Assembly: GCF_019355055.1 (NCBI RefSeq)
Contig: NZ_CP048411.1
Location: 682,001 to 746,000 of the forward strand
Direction: 5' to 3'
DNA: 64,000 nt
Source of the DNA: Pseudomonas sp. MTM4
Lineage (GTDB): Bacteria; Pseudomonadota; Gammaproteobacteria; Pseudomonadales; Pseudomonadaceae
Positions 1-7,373 of this stretch are shown in pieces. The notes under the pieces are model-generated. The model searched no databases, was not told where the DNA came from, and saw only the letters and a list, made by a program, of their open reading frames with translations. Position 1 is the first letter of the stretch. Each line of letters starts with the position of its first letter. Both the position numbers and the translations under genes were made by a program.

Positions 1-1
1 C

Positions 2-490
2 CTCGCAGGTTTGGTGAATAACGCCGGTTACGGCCTGTTCAATCCGTTGGCATCTGTCAGCGAGGCGCAATTTGATGGTCTATTTAATGTTCATCTCAAA
101 GGGCCTTTCTTTCTGACGCAGACCTTGCTGCCGCTACTGGAAGAAAACGCCAGCATCGTCAACCTGACCAGTGCCACCACCCGCGTGGCCACGGCTGGGG
201 TGGCGCCTTATGCGGCGTTCAAGGGGGGGCTGGAGGTGCTTACACGCTATATGGCCAAGGAGTTCGGTGATCGGCGTATCCGTGCCAATGCTGTTTCCCC
301 TGGGGCGATTCGAACCGAGTTGGGCGGCGGGCTCAATGACGAGTTCGAGGCGATGCTGGCTGCGCAAACGGCGCTGGGCAGAGTCGGTGAGCCAGAGGAT
401 GTGGCTCGGGTCATCGTCATGTTGCTGATGGAAGAGGGCGCTTGGATCAACGCCCAGAGCATTGAAGTCGCGGGCGGCTACATCATCTGA
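2..490 (+). CDS. SDR family oxidoreductase, 5' end outside the window
   Basis: C-terminal two thirds of a short-chain dehydrogenase/reductase, an NAD(P)-dependent oxidoreductase. The frame is open to the left edge, so the glycine-rich cofactor motif lies outside the window. Visible are the NNAG motif right at the edge, a catalytic Tyr-x-x-x-Lys (YAAFK) preceded by a serine-containing TSATT strand, and the post-catalytic SPGAIRT loop. The end GGYII is a normal SDR C-terminus. It is followed 17 nt later by a VOC protein and then a reductase, so the three probably form one operon. The substrate cannot be told. Confidence 0.9.
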   Translation, partial: LAGLVNNAGYGLFNPLASVSEAQFDGLFNVHLKGPFFLTQTLLPLLEENASIVNLTSATTRVATAGVAPYAAFKGGLEVLTRYMAKEFGDRRIRANAVSPGAIRTELGGGLNDEFEAMLAAQTALGRVGEPEDVARVIVMLLMEEGAWINAQSIEVAGGYII

Positions 491-507
491 GCAATAGAGG
501 ACCTGTC

Positions 508-909
508 ATGCTGGATCATATTTTTCTGTCTGTGAGCGACATAGAGCGCTCCATCCGTTTCTACGAAGCGGCCTTGATGCCGCTCGATATCACCGCGCGC
601 CTGGACTACGACGGCAAGGACGGCCCACCTGGGCATCCGGACCTGAAAGGCTTCGGCGCCAACGGCCGTATGTTTTTCTGGTTGCGCCAGGGTGTAGTCG
701 AAGGCCGAGCGGTGCATGTCGGTTTTGTAGCAAACAGCAAAGCCCAAGTCGAAGCTGCCTATGCGGCCGCATTGGCCCAGGGCGCGGTCGATAATGGCGC
801 ACCGAGCGCACGCCTGCATTACGACCCAAATTACTATGCCGCTAACGTCCTGGATCCAGACGGCTACAGCCTGGAGTTCGTCTACAAGAACTGGCAGCAC
901 GTCCAATGA
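508..909 (+). CDS. VOC family (glyoxalase/dioxygenase fold) protein
   Basis: A 133-residue single-domain vicinal-oxygen-chelate protein. The start MLDHIFLSVSDIERSIRFY is the classic first beta-alpha unit, with a possible metal-ligand His at residue 4, and the end holds the second unit with NYYAANVLDPDGYSLEFV, including the usual C-terminal Glu ligand. The family covers glyoxalases, extradiol dioxygenases, isomerases and resistance proteins, so the reaction is unknown. It overlaps the next gene by 4 nt (ATGA), which indicates translational coupling. A related VOC protein (start 3577) lies in the same cluster and shares the NYYAA-VL-PDG signature. Confidence 0.9.
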   Translation: MLDHIFLSVSDIERSIRFYEAALMPLDITARLDYDGKDGPPGHPDLKGFGANGRMFFWLRQGVVEGRAVHVGFVANSKAQVEAAYAAALAQGAVDNGAPSARLHYDPNYYAANVLDPDGYSLEFVYKNWQHVQ

Positions 910-1883
910 AGACATTAATGATTTATGGCGCAACCGGCTACATGGGGCGCATGGCGGCCGAGTATGCCGTAGCGCAGGGACTGAAGATTGTCATTGCCGG
1001 GCGCAATCACGACAAGCTGCGCGTTCTGGCTGCACAACTGGACGTTCCTTACCGCGTATTCACGCCCGATGCCCGAACAGCCGAATCCCTCGAAGGCGTT
1101 GGCGTACTGGTGAACTTCGCCGGGCCCTTCGCGCAAACGGCCGATGCCTTGATGCGGGGCTGTATCGAGGCTGGCGTCGACTATCTGGATATCACGGCCG
1201 AGATCAATGTGTACCGGTTGGCTGAGCGATTGGGCGCTGAGGCGGCCGAGTCGGGCGTCATGCTGCTGCCTGGCGTTGGCTGGGACGTGGTGCCGACAGA
1301 CTGCCTCGCAGTGCATATTGCTCGCCGTGTGCAGGATCCGCATTCACTCTGCATCGCACTTCAGGTCGCGGGTTCTATGTCGCGTGGATCGGCCCGCAGT
1401 GTAAGCGAAATCATTGGTGCGGGACTTCTGGCTCGGATTGACGGGGAGCTTGTGGCAACACCCGATGCGCAACCGCGGCACTTCGATTTTGGCGACGGCC
1501 TGGAACTGTGTGCACCGCTGTCGTTCGGTGACTTGGTCACTGGCTGGCACTCCACCGGCATTCCCAACATATCCATGTTCGTGCATTTCTCTGGCGATCC
1601 CTTTCCAGATGGAGATCTTTCACAGGTCCCCGAGGGTCCGGACGCGCAACAACGTGAAGCTCATCGCGCCCGAGCAGTGGCCGAGGTGACCGGCGCTGAC
1701 GGCACTGTCGCGCGTTCAGTGATCGAAACCGTCAATGGCTACACCTACACGCCGCTTGCGGCAGTAGAGGCGGCACGCCGGGTAATGAGTGGTGAACGAC
1801 GGCCGGGTTTCGAGACGCCAGCAAAGCTGCTGGGCGTCGGATTCGCCAAGAGCATCGCCGGTACGGCTATCACTGATCGCTGA
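906..1883 (+). CDS. Saccharopine dehydrogenase-like NADP-binding reductase
   Basis: A 325-residue protein with an N-terminal Rossmann motif GATGYMGR at about residue 8, a FAGPF loop and DYLDITAE, all typical of the saccharopine dehydrogenase/trans-acting enoyl reductase superfamily. Members reduce or oxidise varied substrates with NAD(P)H, and true lysine-pathway activity is not implied. It is coupled to the upstream VOC gene by an ATGA overlap and converges on the tetR-type gene, overlapping it by 14 nt at the 3' ends. Context suggests a catabolic or detoxification role together with the neighbouring SDR and VOC proteins; this is inference. Confidence 0.85.
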   Translation: MKTLMIYGATGYMGRMAAEYAVAQGLKIVIAGRNHDKLRVLAAQLDVPYRVFTPDARTAESLEGVGVLVNFAGPFAQTADALMRGCIEAGVDYLDITAEINVYRLAERLGAEAAESGVMLLPGVGWDVVPTDCLAVHIARRVQDPHSLCIALQVAGSMSRGSARSVSEIIGAGLLARIDGELVATPDAQPRHFDFGDGLELCAPLSFGDLVTGWHSTGIPNISMFVHFSGDPFPDGDLSQVPEGPDAQQREAHRARAVAEVTGADGTVARSVIETVNGYTYTPLAAVEAARRVMSGERRPGFETPAKLLGVGFAKSIAGTAITDR

Positions 1884-2517
1884 TTCTGCCGGGGTAGCGG
1901 CCATGCTCGGTGGCTCCGGAATCCGCAGCGCTGTCGCTTGCCTCGAATTCACGGGCAAGCAGCCTGCCGGCAATCCGCGCCACCTCCACCAGGCGTTCAC
2001 TGGACATGCCACTGCATGCCGCCGCAGACAGCCCTCGCAGGGTGATCAGCATGTAGTCAGCCAGGGTCTGTGCGGCGTCCGGGCGTACCTGATCCAGGTA
2101 ACAGCGGATCGCCTGGATTCCGGCGTCGCCGAATTTCTCGGCCATGTTTCGGGCGATCGGATCGTCCGCGCGTAAGCCTTCGGTGATCAGGCAGCCGCGC
2201 AAAGCGCTATCTCGTCCGTACTGCTGCGCAGCGGCAACCAGCAGTGAGGTTAGCGCTTCGGCGGGGGGTCGATCCGGTGCCAGCAATTTGTCCATCGGGA
2301 GCGCGTTTTCATCGGCGTAGCGATGCATCGCACGCTCGAAAAGCTCGGCCTTGCTGCCATAGGCGGCGTAAAAGCTAGGCGGCTTGATGTTCATGGCCTC
2401 GGTCAGGTCGGCCAGGCTGACCGCGTCGAAACCACGCTGATGAAACAGTGCCTGTGCAATGGCTATCCCTTGCTCTCGGTCGAAGGCGGGGCGGCGCTGC
2501 CTGGGTTTTTCGTTCAT
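1870..2517 (-). CDS. TetR/AcrR family transcriptional regulator
   Basis: A 215-residue regulator. The N-terminal helix-turn-helix covers about residues 10-57 (IAQALFHQRGFDAVSLADL, then the recognition helix with KPPSFYAAYGSK). The C-terminal domain resembles the TetR_C YxxF-type ligand domain (GCLITEGL). The ATG at 2517 is chosen because the HTH begins right after it; an upstream extension would run into the operator region. It is divergent from the SDR gene that starts at 2679. Three near-identical palindromes between the genes make autorepression and control of the SDR gene likely. The ligand is unknown. Confidence 0.92.
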   Translation of the reverse strand: MNEKPRQRRPAFDREQGIAIAQALFHQRGFDAVSLADLTEAMNIKPPSFYAAYGSKAELFERAMHRYADENALPMDKLLAPDRPPAEALTSLLVAAAQQYGRDSALRGCLITEGLRADDPIARNMAEKFGDAGIQAIRCYLDQVRPDAAQTLADYMLITLRGLSAAACSGMSSERLVEVARIAGRLLAREFEASDSAADSGATEHGRYPGRISDQ

Positions 2518-2546
2518 GGCTATCTCTCGAAGGTCGACACGACAAC

Positions 2547-2562
2547 TGTAGCGATCACTACA
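2547..2562. promoter_or_regulatory. Candidate TetR operator 1
   Basis: The sequence TGTAGCGATCACTACA is palindromic apart from one base pair. It lies 30 nt upstream of the tetR-type start and shares the core TAG-Y-GATC-R-CTA with two further sites in the same intergenic space. Binding by the adjacent TetR protein is inferred from position and symmetry. Confidence 0.7.
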
Positions 2563-2596
2563 TACAAGATCCATTATGGCTTGCTGGGTCGCTTGC

Positions 2597-2614
2597 ATTT
2601 AGTGATCGCTAAAT
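2597..2614. promoter_or_regulatory. Candidate TetR operator 2
   Basis: ATTTAGTGATCGCTAAAT is an 18-nt palindrome with one mismatched pair. Its centre is 51 nt from operator 1 and 41 nt from operator 3. It has the same TAGTGATCGCTA core. Confidence 0.7.
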
Positions 2615-2637
2615 ATATTGCGAGCAGCCATGGATAT

Positions 2638-2655
2638 ATGTAGTGTTCGCTACAT
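2638..2655. promoter_or_regulatory. Candidate TetR operator 3
   Basis: ATGTAGTGTTCGCTACAT is the third copy of the palindrome, with TT in place of AT at the centre. It ends 23 nt before the SDR start codon, so a bound repressor would block promoter clearance or early transcription of that gene. Confidence 0.68.
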
Positions 2656-2678
2656 ATTCGCTCATTGAGGTATTTTCC

Positions 2679-3419
2679 ATGCAATTCAAAAACAAGGTTG
2701 TGCTGGTTACTGGCGGTTCTTCGGGCCTCGGCTTCGCGATCGCCGAAGCGTTCGCCAGCCAAGGCGCTGACGTGATCATCACCGGTCGCCGCCAGCCTCA
2801 GCTCGACGAAGCTGTGAGTCGCCTCGGTGAGAATGTTTCTGCCGTGCGGACCGACATTGCCAACCCTGCCGACCTTGCCGAGCTGTTCACGCACATAAGC
2901 GCGGTCCATGGCCGCATCGATGTATTGATCGCCAACGCCGGGATGGGTCAGATCGAACCTCTGGGATCGATTACGGAAGCAGTTTTCGATCGGGTCTTCA
3001 CGACCAACGTCAAGGGCACGACCTTCACCGTGCAGGGCGCGTTGCCGTTGATGGGCCCGGGCAGCAGTGTCGTTATCATCGGCTCGACCGCCTCGATCAA
3101 CCCCGGCCTCGGTCTGAGCGTCTACGGAGCCACCAAGGCCGCATTACGCGCAATGGTGAGGAGCTGGATTCTCGACATCAAGGGCTCTGGCGTCCGCATC
3201 AACCTGCTCAGCCCCGGGCCGGTGGATACCCAGTCCCTGCACGGCATGCTTGCCGACAACGCGCAGCAGGTGATCGCCGCCCTTAGCGAAAAGAGCACGC
3301 TCGGCCGTATCGGTCAGGCGCACGAAATCGGCCAGGCCGCGCTCTTCCTGGCGAGCGGTGCGTCGAGCTATGTCAACGGCGCCGAGCTGTTCGCCGACGG
3401 CGGCGCCTCCCAGGTCTGA
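2679..3419 (+). CDS. SDR family oxidoreductase
   Basis: A 246-residue classical SDR, complete. It has the cofactor motif TGGSSGLG near residue 12, ANAGMG, the catalytic YGATK, and LLSPGPVDT. The Arg residues after the second beta strand (TGRR) suggest NADP(H) preference. The ATG at 2679 is chosen over a GTG at 2643 because GAGG lies 8 nt upstream and the GTG falls inside operator 3. It is probably controlled by the divergent TetR protein. The substrate is unknown. Confidence 0.93.
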   Translation: MQFKNKVVLVTGGSSGLGFAIAEAFASQGADVIITGRRQPQLDEAVSRLGENVSAVRTDIANPADLAELFTHISAVHGRIDVLIANAGMGQIEPLGSITEAVFDRVFTTNVKGTTFTVQGALPLMGPGSSVVIIGSTASINPGLGLSVYGATKAALRAMVRSWILDIKGSGVRINLLSPGPVDTQSLHGMLADNAQQVIAALSEKSTLGRIGQAHEIGQAALFLASGASSYVNGAELFADGGASQV

Positions 3420-3576
3420 TCGGCTAGGAGTAGCCGCTTTGCCCCTTGATGATCTCTATAAACCTAGGAAAACCTAACCTGCTCCTAATACGGCCGCGCC
3501 GTGCTGTCGGCGATGCTCGCCTTAGGTAGCGAATTTACGAATCTGCCGAACAATCGGCGCCTTAAGGAGTTACCTG

Positions 3577-3987
3577 ATGAGCGAGTTTGCTGGGTCGGCA
3601 ATCGATCATATGGGCATCGGTGTTTTGAACATTTCGTATGCACGTGATTTCTACGAACAGGCGCTCAAGCCGCTGGGGATCACGTTGATGATGAGCATCG
3701 AGACCGACCCTCCGCAATCGACGCTACGGCGACTAGGGTTCGGTTCCGCAGGAAAGCCATTCCTCTGGCTGCAACACGCTCTTGTCCCCAGCCACGGGGC
3801 CCATATCGCGTTGATCGCGCAGGCTCATGAGGAGGTCGATGCGTTCCATGCGGCTGCCATGGCCGCTGGCGGAAAGGACAACGGAGCGCCGGGGATCAGG
3901 CCCCGGTACCACCCCAATTATTACGCGGCCTATGTACTGGGCCCTGACGGAGTGAATCTGGAGGCTGTTTGCCAGCTGACGACTTGA
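3577..3987 (+). CDS. VOC family (glyoxalase fold) protein
   Basis: A 136-residue single-domain VOC protein starting at an ATG with AAGGAG upstream. IDHMGIGVLNISYARDFYE is the first fold unit, and HPNYYAAYVLGPDGVNLEAV the last. It is a diverged paralogue of the VOC protein at 508-909, which suggests the two flanking gene sets act on related substrates. A 157-nt gap separates it from the SDR gene, with no clear terminator, so it may be co-transcribed. The reaction is unknown. Confidence 0.9.
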   Translation: MSEFAGSAIDHMGIGVLNISYARDFYEQALKPLGITLMMSIETDPPQSTLRRLGFGSAGKPFLWLQHALVPSHGAHIALIAQAHEEVDAFHAAAMAAGGKDNGAPGIRPRYHPNYYAAYVLGPDGVNLEAVCQLTT

Positions 3988-4131
3988 GCGCCAGGGCCCA
4001 CATTGGGTGTTTAACGGGCGTCGTTCTTAGCCAGCGATGCGACCAGCCATATCAACGCGTCGAGGTATCCGCCGAGGGGGGCTTCGCAGAATTGAATCCT
4101 GTTTACCGACATTATCCTTGGAGCGATCAAT

Positions 4132-4626
4132 ATGACTGACAGCACCAACCAATGGGATCTCGTGGCACGCCTGGATGCCGAAAGCGCGATCCATCGCCTC
4201 CACGCCATCTATATCCATCGTCTCGACAACGGTGACTTTGAGGGCGTGGCAGAGGTTCTCAAACATGCCGTTATTCATGTGCTAGGCAACGAGGCATCGA
4301 CTGTCGAAGGACTGCTGGCGTTTTTCAACGCGGGTCTGCAGGTTTATGGGGATGGCACTCCGCGTACGTGGCACTCCATTACCAACCAGCTCATTGACGT
4401 GGACCCGTCCGGTGAAAGGGCGAGTTCGGCAAGTTACTACACGGTTCATCAGCAGGTCGATGACTTCCCGTTACAGCCTATCTGCACCGGCAAGTACCTC
4501 GATCAGTTTGAGCGGAGTGATGGGGAATGGCGCTTCACCCGGCGGGAGGTCACGCTGCGTTTTGCAGGGGTCCTTCAACACCACGTCAAAGGGGCTCAGA
4601 GGGATGCGGTAGCGCAGACCGCCTGA
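4132..4626 (+). CDS. NTF2-like (SnoaL-type) family protein
   Basis: A 164-residue protein with the cone-shaped NTF2-like fold pattern. It has an N-terminal helix pair (DAESAIHRLHAIYIHRLD), the region HVLGNEASTVEGLLAFF, the strand HSITNQLIDVD, and a final FTRREVTLRFAGVLQHH. The family includes ring-hydroxylating dioxygenase beta subunits, ketosteroid isomerases and polyketide cyclases, and it is common in aromatic or terpenoid catabolic clusters. It lies 144 nt after the VOC gene on the same strand. The role is unknown. Confidence 0.85.
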   Translation: MTDSTNQWDLVARLDAESAIHRLHAIYIHRLDNGDFEGVAEVLKHAVIHVLGNEASTVEGLLAFFNAGLQVYGDGTPRTWHSITNQLIDVDPSGERASSASYYTVHQQVDDFPLQPICTGKYLDQFERSDGEWRFTRREVTLRFAGVLQHHVKGAQRDAVAQTA

Positions 4627-4738
4627 TATAGCCCCCAACGACCGATGAATACGCAAGATGTCTAGGCTAGCTACCGGCACAATAAGGGCGTAGGTCTTGC
4701 CTATGCCAGGAGGCTGGCAGAATTGGGCTTTTCAGTAC

Positions 4739-5050
4739 TCAGGTCGAACTACCGCTGTCATTGAAAAAATTATTCCGAGTAACGAGTCCGAAATCTCTGA
4801 GATCCTGGTCCTCATCGCTGAACATAAAGTTCACCATGCGCTCTCGTCTGAGGCCGGAAATCGTTCTGAAAAAGCAGGGCTCGCAAAGGTGGACCTCATA
4901 GCGCTCGCCATCGTGGGTCGAGCCATAACCCCAACTGGCGCTAAGAGTGCCGAATTGCAATCCATACCCTTCAATACGGGTGCTGTCGCCACAAACGTCG
5001 CATAGAACATCGCTGACCGATTCAGTCTGCTCCATAGCTGTGATCTTCAT
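4739..5050 (-). CDS. Small CxxC/CxxC zinc-ribbon-like protein of unknown function
   Basis: A 103-residue protein with two paired-cysteine motifs, CDVC near residue 17 and CEPC near residue 56, which could bind one zinc. Between them is a Gly/Tyr-rich stretch (LSASWGYGSTHDGERYEVHL). The ATG at 5050 has GGAGGTTG just upstream; a longer frame has no such signal. Similar proteins occur as lone conserved hypotheticals in Pseudomonas. Neighbours give no functional clue. It could be a regulator or a nucleic-acid-binding protein. Confidence 0.72.
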   Translation of the reverse strand: MKITAMEQTESVSDVLCDVCGDSTRIEGYGLQFGTLSASWGYGSTHDGERYEVHLCEPCFFRTISGLRRERMVNFMFSDEDQDLRDFGLVTRNNFFNDSGSST

Positions 5051-5259
5051 TGGCAACCTCCGTCTTAGTCTACGTACACCATCGCTTATCCGAAACACAC
5101 TACTCCAGCGAGCCCTTGCTCGGTGGGGAAATAGTACCGCGAACACGGCCTTTCTTTACTTTGGAAGCAGCAGAACGCAGCAGCGATTTCACACAGTGGG
5201 GCAAAGCGTTAGAGTAACTCCACAACGAACTATTGCCCGTTCCGTACAAAAGGTTACCA

Positions 5260-5619
5260 ATGTCCAAACTTGCAGAATACAAAGCGTTAGAGGCCAAGCT
5301 CGCAGAACAACTTCAGCAGCTTGATGCTCTGAGAAATGACAAAGAACTCGAGCGCGAAATCGAGTTCGAGGAAAAGCTCCGTAATCTGATGGCCGACTAT
5401 GGTGTGGGCTTACGCGACATCATTTCTCTACTGGACCCGCAAGCAGGTCGCCCGAATGCCGCTCCGGCTGCTCGCGGGCCGCGGAGGCAGCGCCAAGTCA
5501 AAATATACAAACATCCCGAAACCAGCGAGATTGTGGAGACGAAGGGCGGTAACCATAACGTTCTGAAGGCTTGGAAAGAGAAGCACGGTGCTAAGGTTGT
5601 CGAGGGTTGGCTCCAGTAA
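5260..5619 (+). CDS. MvaT/MvaU-like H-NS family nucleoid protein (xenogeneic silencer)
   Basis: A 119-residue protein. Residues 1-60 form a charged coiled-coil oligomerisation region (LAEYKALEAKLAEQL then KELEREIEFEEKLRNLM). A short linker rich in Pro and Ala follows, then a C-terminal AT-rich-DNA-binding domain with YKHPETSEIVETKGGNHNVL and LKAWKEKHG. This is the Pseudomonas MvaT architecture. Family members coat AT-rich, usually transferred, DNA and silence it. It sits in an accessory stretch, so it may be an extra copy beside a chromosomal mvaT elsewhere; that is inference. Confidence 0.9.
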   Translation: MSKLAEYKALEAKLAEQLQQLDALRNDKELEREIEFEEKLRNLMADYGVGLRDIISLLDPQAGRPNAAPAARGPRRQRQVKIYKHPETSEIVETKGGNHNVLKAWKEKHGAKVVEGWLQ

Positions 5620-5639
5620 CCCCTGTGGTCTATCCCGGG

Positions 5640-5962
5640 TAGAGTGGACTGACCAAACCAGACAAGGCTTCTCGAATCCTGAAGAGAACCGGGACTTTGC
5701 TGGCCAGATCAGCGTGGGCGGCCTCATAAGTATAATGGGGATAGGATTCCATTCAGGGCGGCGGCGAATATCTTCGGCCAGCTCCTTCAACGAAGGTAGC
5801 ATGTAGTCTTAGACTAAGAGGGAAGGTTCTTCATGATGCGATTGAGCTCATCGACTCTTTGCCATTGCTTGCCTGAGTGACTCTGAAGCCTACGTCCTTA
5901 AGTACCTGGTCCAGAATCTCGATAATCAATTGCTCATCATCGACCATCAAGACGGGGATCAT
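5640..5962 (-). pseudogene. Remnant of a CheY-like response regulator
   Basis: On the minus strand an ATG at 5962 starts MIPVLMVDDEQLIIEIL, the first strand of a receiver domain with its acidic pair (DDE). It continues through GFRVTQASNG and then stops at TGA near 5834. Shifted frames resume with NRIMKNLPS and, from about 5802, with LPSLKELAEDIRRRPEWNPI and PIILM, followed by KSRFSSGFEKP, which matches the last strand and conserved Lys-Pro of a receiver. The segment with the phosphorylated Asp is missing. The gene is broken by at least one frameshift and an internal deletion. Confidence 0.7.
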
Positions 5963-6105
5963 CGGTGGAGACTAATCGACCATTAGCGATTCAGGGTGAA
6001 TGTATCGCTTGATGTTAGTGAACCGCCCAAACGCTATGCACGCGTTGAGATTGATCGCTACAGCTTTCTTGAATGAAAACTTCGTCGATGCCCGATTCGG
6101 GCGTG

Positions 6106-6136
6106 CTTGGTCGGCTTGGCAACAAGGCCGACCAAG
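6106..6136 (-). terminator. Hairpin downstream of the DoxX gene
   Basis: A strong stem-loop: CTTGGTCGG plus CTTG pairs with CAAG plus CCGACCAAG around a GCAA loop, with one bulged base. It starts 7 nt past the stop codon of the minus-strand DoxX gene. There is no clear T run. Confidence 0.65.
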
Positions 6137-6142
6137 TTAACG

Positions 6143-6556
6143 TTACAGAGGCTGGTTACGTACCGAGCGCTTCAGGGCAAAGGCACCGTCATCCAGCAGA
6201 GCCAAAGCCAGAGCAGTGAAGGCCAGAAACACCGGGTATTCCCAACCGCCATTAGCGTTAGTAAAGCTCCAGCCGTTGCCGAGATGCACACTTGCTGCCA
6301 CCAGTAGTTGCACTGTGGCTACAGCCGCTACCCAGCGTGCAAAAACGCCAAGAATCAAAAACAGGCCGCCGACGACTTCGAAGGCGATGACCGGGTATGC
6401 AAGAAAACCTGGAAAACCGATGGACTCAAAGAAACCTGCAGTGCCAGCCGGGGTAAAGACCAGCAGCTTGGTCAGGCCGTGGGCGAGAAACATCACGCCG
6501 AGGATCACGCGTAGAACCAGAGCGGCATAGGGGAGGGTGCGATTTGTGGCGGTCAT
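6143..6556 (-). CDS. DoxX family membrane protein
   Basis: A 137-residue integral membrane protein with four hydrophobic segments. Typical family features are VLRVILGVMFLAHGLTKL at the start, GFLAYPVIAFEVVGGLFLIL in the middle and the late NGGWEYP motif. DoxX proteins are quinone-linked or redox-associated membrane proteins of mostly unknown role. The ATG at 6556 is used; a longer frame would overlap the upstream reductase gene without support. The two genes are co-directional with an 83-nt gap, so a small redox operon is plausible. Confidence 0.88.
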   Translation of the reverse strand: MTATNRTLPYAALVLRVILGVMFLAHGLTKLLVFTPAGTAGFFESIGFPGFLAYPVIAFEVVGGLFLILGVFARWVAAVATVQLLVAASVHLGNGWSFTNANGGWEYPVFLAFTALALALLDDGAFALKRSVRNQPL

Positions 6557-6639
6557 AGGAATTTCCAATAACGTATGAGTGTGGGTTGCCAAGGACCACA
6601 GCCGTTTCGGCCGTAGCGCCAGGCAATGAATAAATGGGA

Positions 6640-7269
6640 TTAACGATTGAGCCAGGTCGGCGCGATCTGGGTGCCTAGCCCAGCGCCGTAACCGAGGTAG
6701 ATGTTCAGTCCTGCCAGCGCCTCGAGATAGCGCGCGTTGACCAGGCCGCCTGCATCCACGGTCCGCCAACCGAGGCTTTCTGCCAGGGCAGCAGCGGTTT
6801 GCTTAGCCCGGGCGCTGTCGCTTGCCAAGAACACGCTGCCCTGTTGGCCGTTGGCAAAGTTGGGGCCGGAGGCCAATACCTGAGCGAACAAGGTGTTGAA
6901 ACCTTTAACCAGCTCTACGCCGGGCAGCGCCTTGGCAATTTCCTCCGCGGCACTGGTGCTGTGGCCAATGGTCAGGCCCATGTAGTCGGCGGTCAGCGGG
7001 TTGGTGATGTCGATGATCACTTTGCCGTCGAGCCTGCCCAGGCCACTCAGTGCGGCTACCGCGTCTTGGTATGCAGTAGCGACGATCACTACTTCGTTCT
7101 GGCCAAGCGCTTGGTCGGCGGCGAACGCTTCGACGTTTGCATGCTGTGCTGCGACGGCGCGTGCCTTGTCCAGATCACGGCCGGTGATGCGAACCTGATG
7201 GCCTGCCTGGGATAACTGTTGAGCAAAAGCCGAGCCCATGTTGCCGGTACCGATAAGGGTAATGTTCAT
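6640..7269 (-). CDS. F420-reductase-like NADP-binding oxidoreductase
   Basis: A 209-residue Rossmann protein of the NADPH-dependent F420 reductase family. The N-terminal GTGNMG near residue 7 binds the dinucleotide and TGRD follows the second strand. VIIDITNP and VKGFNTLFA are the family signatures around residues 84 and 121. Pseudomonads do not usually make F420, so the real electron acceptor is probably another small molecule. It is divergent from a LysR gene that starts 104 nt away and is the likely target of that regulator. Confidence 0.88.
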   Translation of the reverse strand: MNITLIGTGNMGSAFAQQLSQAGHQVRITGRDLDKARAVAAQHANVEAFAADQALGQNEVVIVATAYQDAVAALSGLGRLDGKVIIDITNPLTADYMGLTIGHSTSAAEEIAKALPGVELVKGFNTLFAQVLASGPNFANGQQGSVFLASDSARAKQTAAALAESLGWRTVDAGGLVNARYLEALAGLNIYLGYGAGLGTQIAPTWLNR

Positions 7270-7373
7270 GCGGGTATCTCCTGGTGTGCGTTTTGATGGG
7301 CTTAGTTTAAAGATTCGTTAATCGAGATAAAGCTGCTTTAATGTGACTTATAGTTCCGCAAAGTGAGGCAATA
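7270..7373. promoter_or_regulatory. Divergent promoter region of reductase and LysR genes
   Basis: This 104-nt AT-rich gap separates divergent starts. It contains the dyad TAAAG-CTG-CTTTA near 7330 and the repeated element TTAAAG/CTTTAA, which could be part of a LysR-type operator. No promoter hexamers are assigned. Confidence 0.4.
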
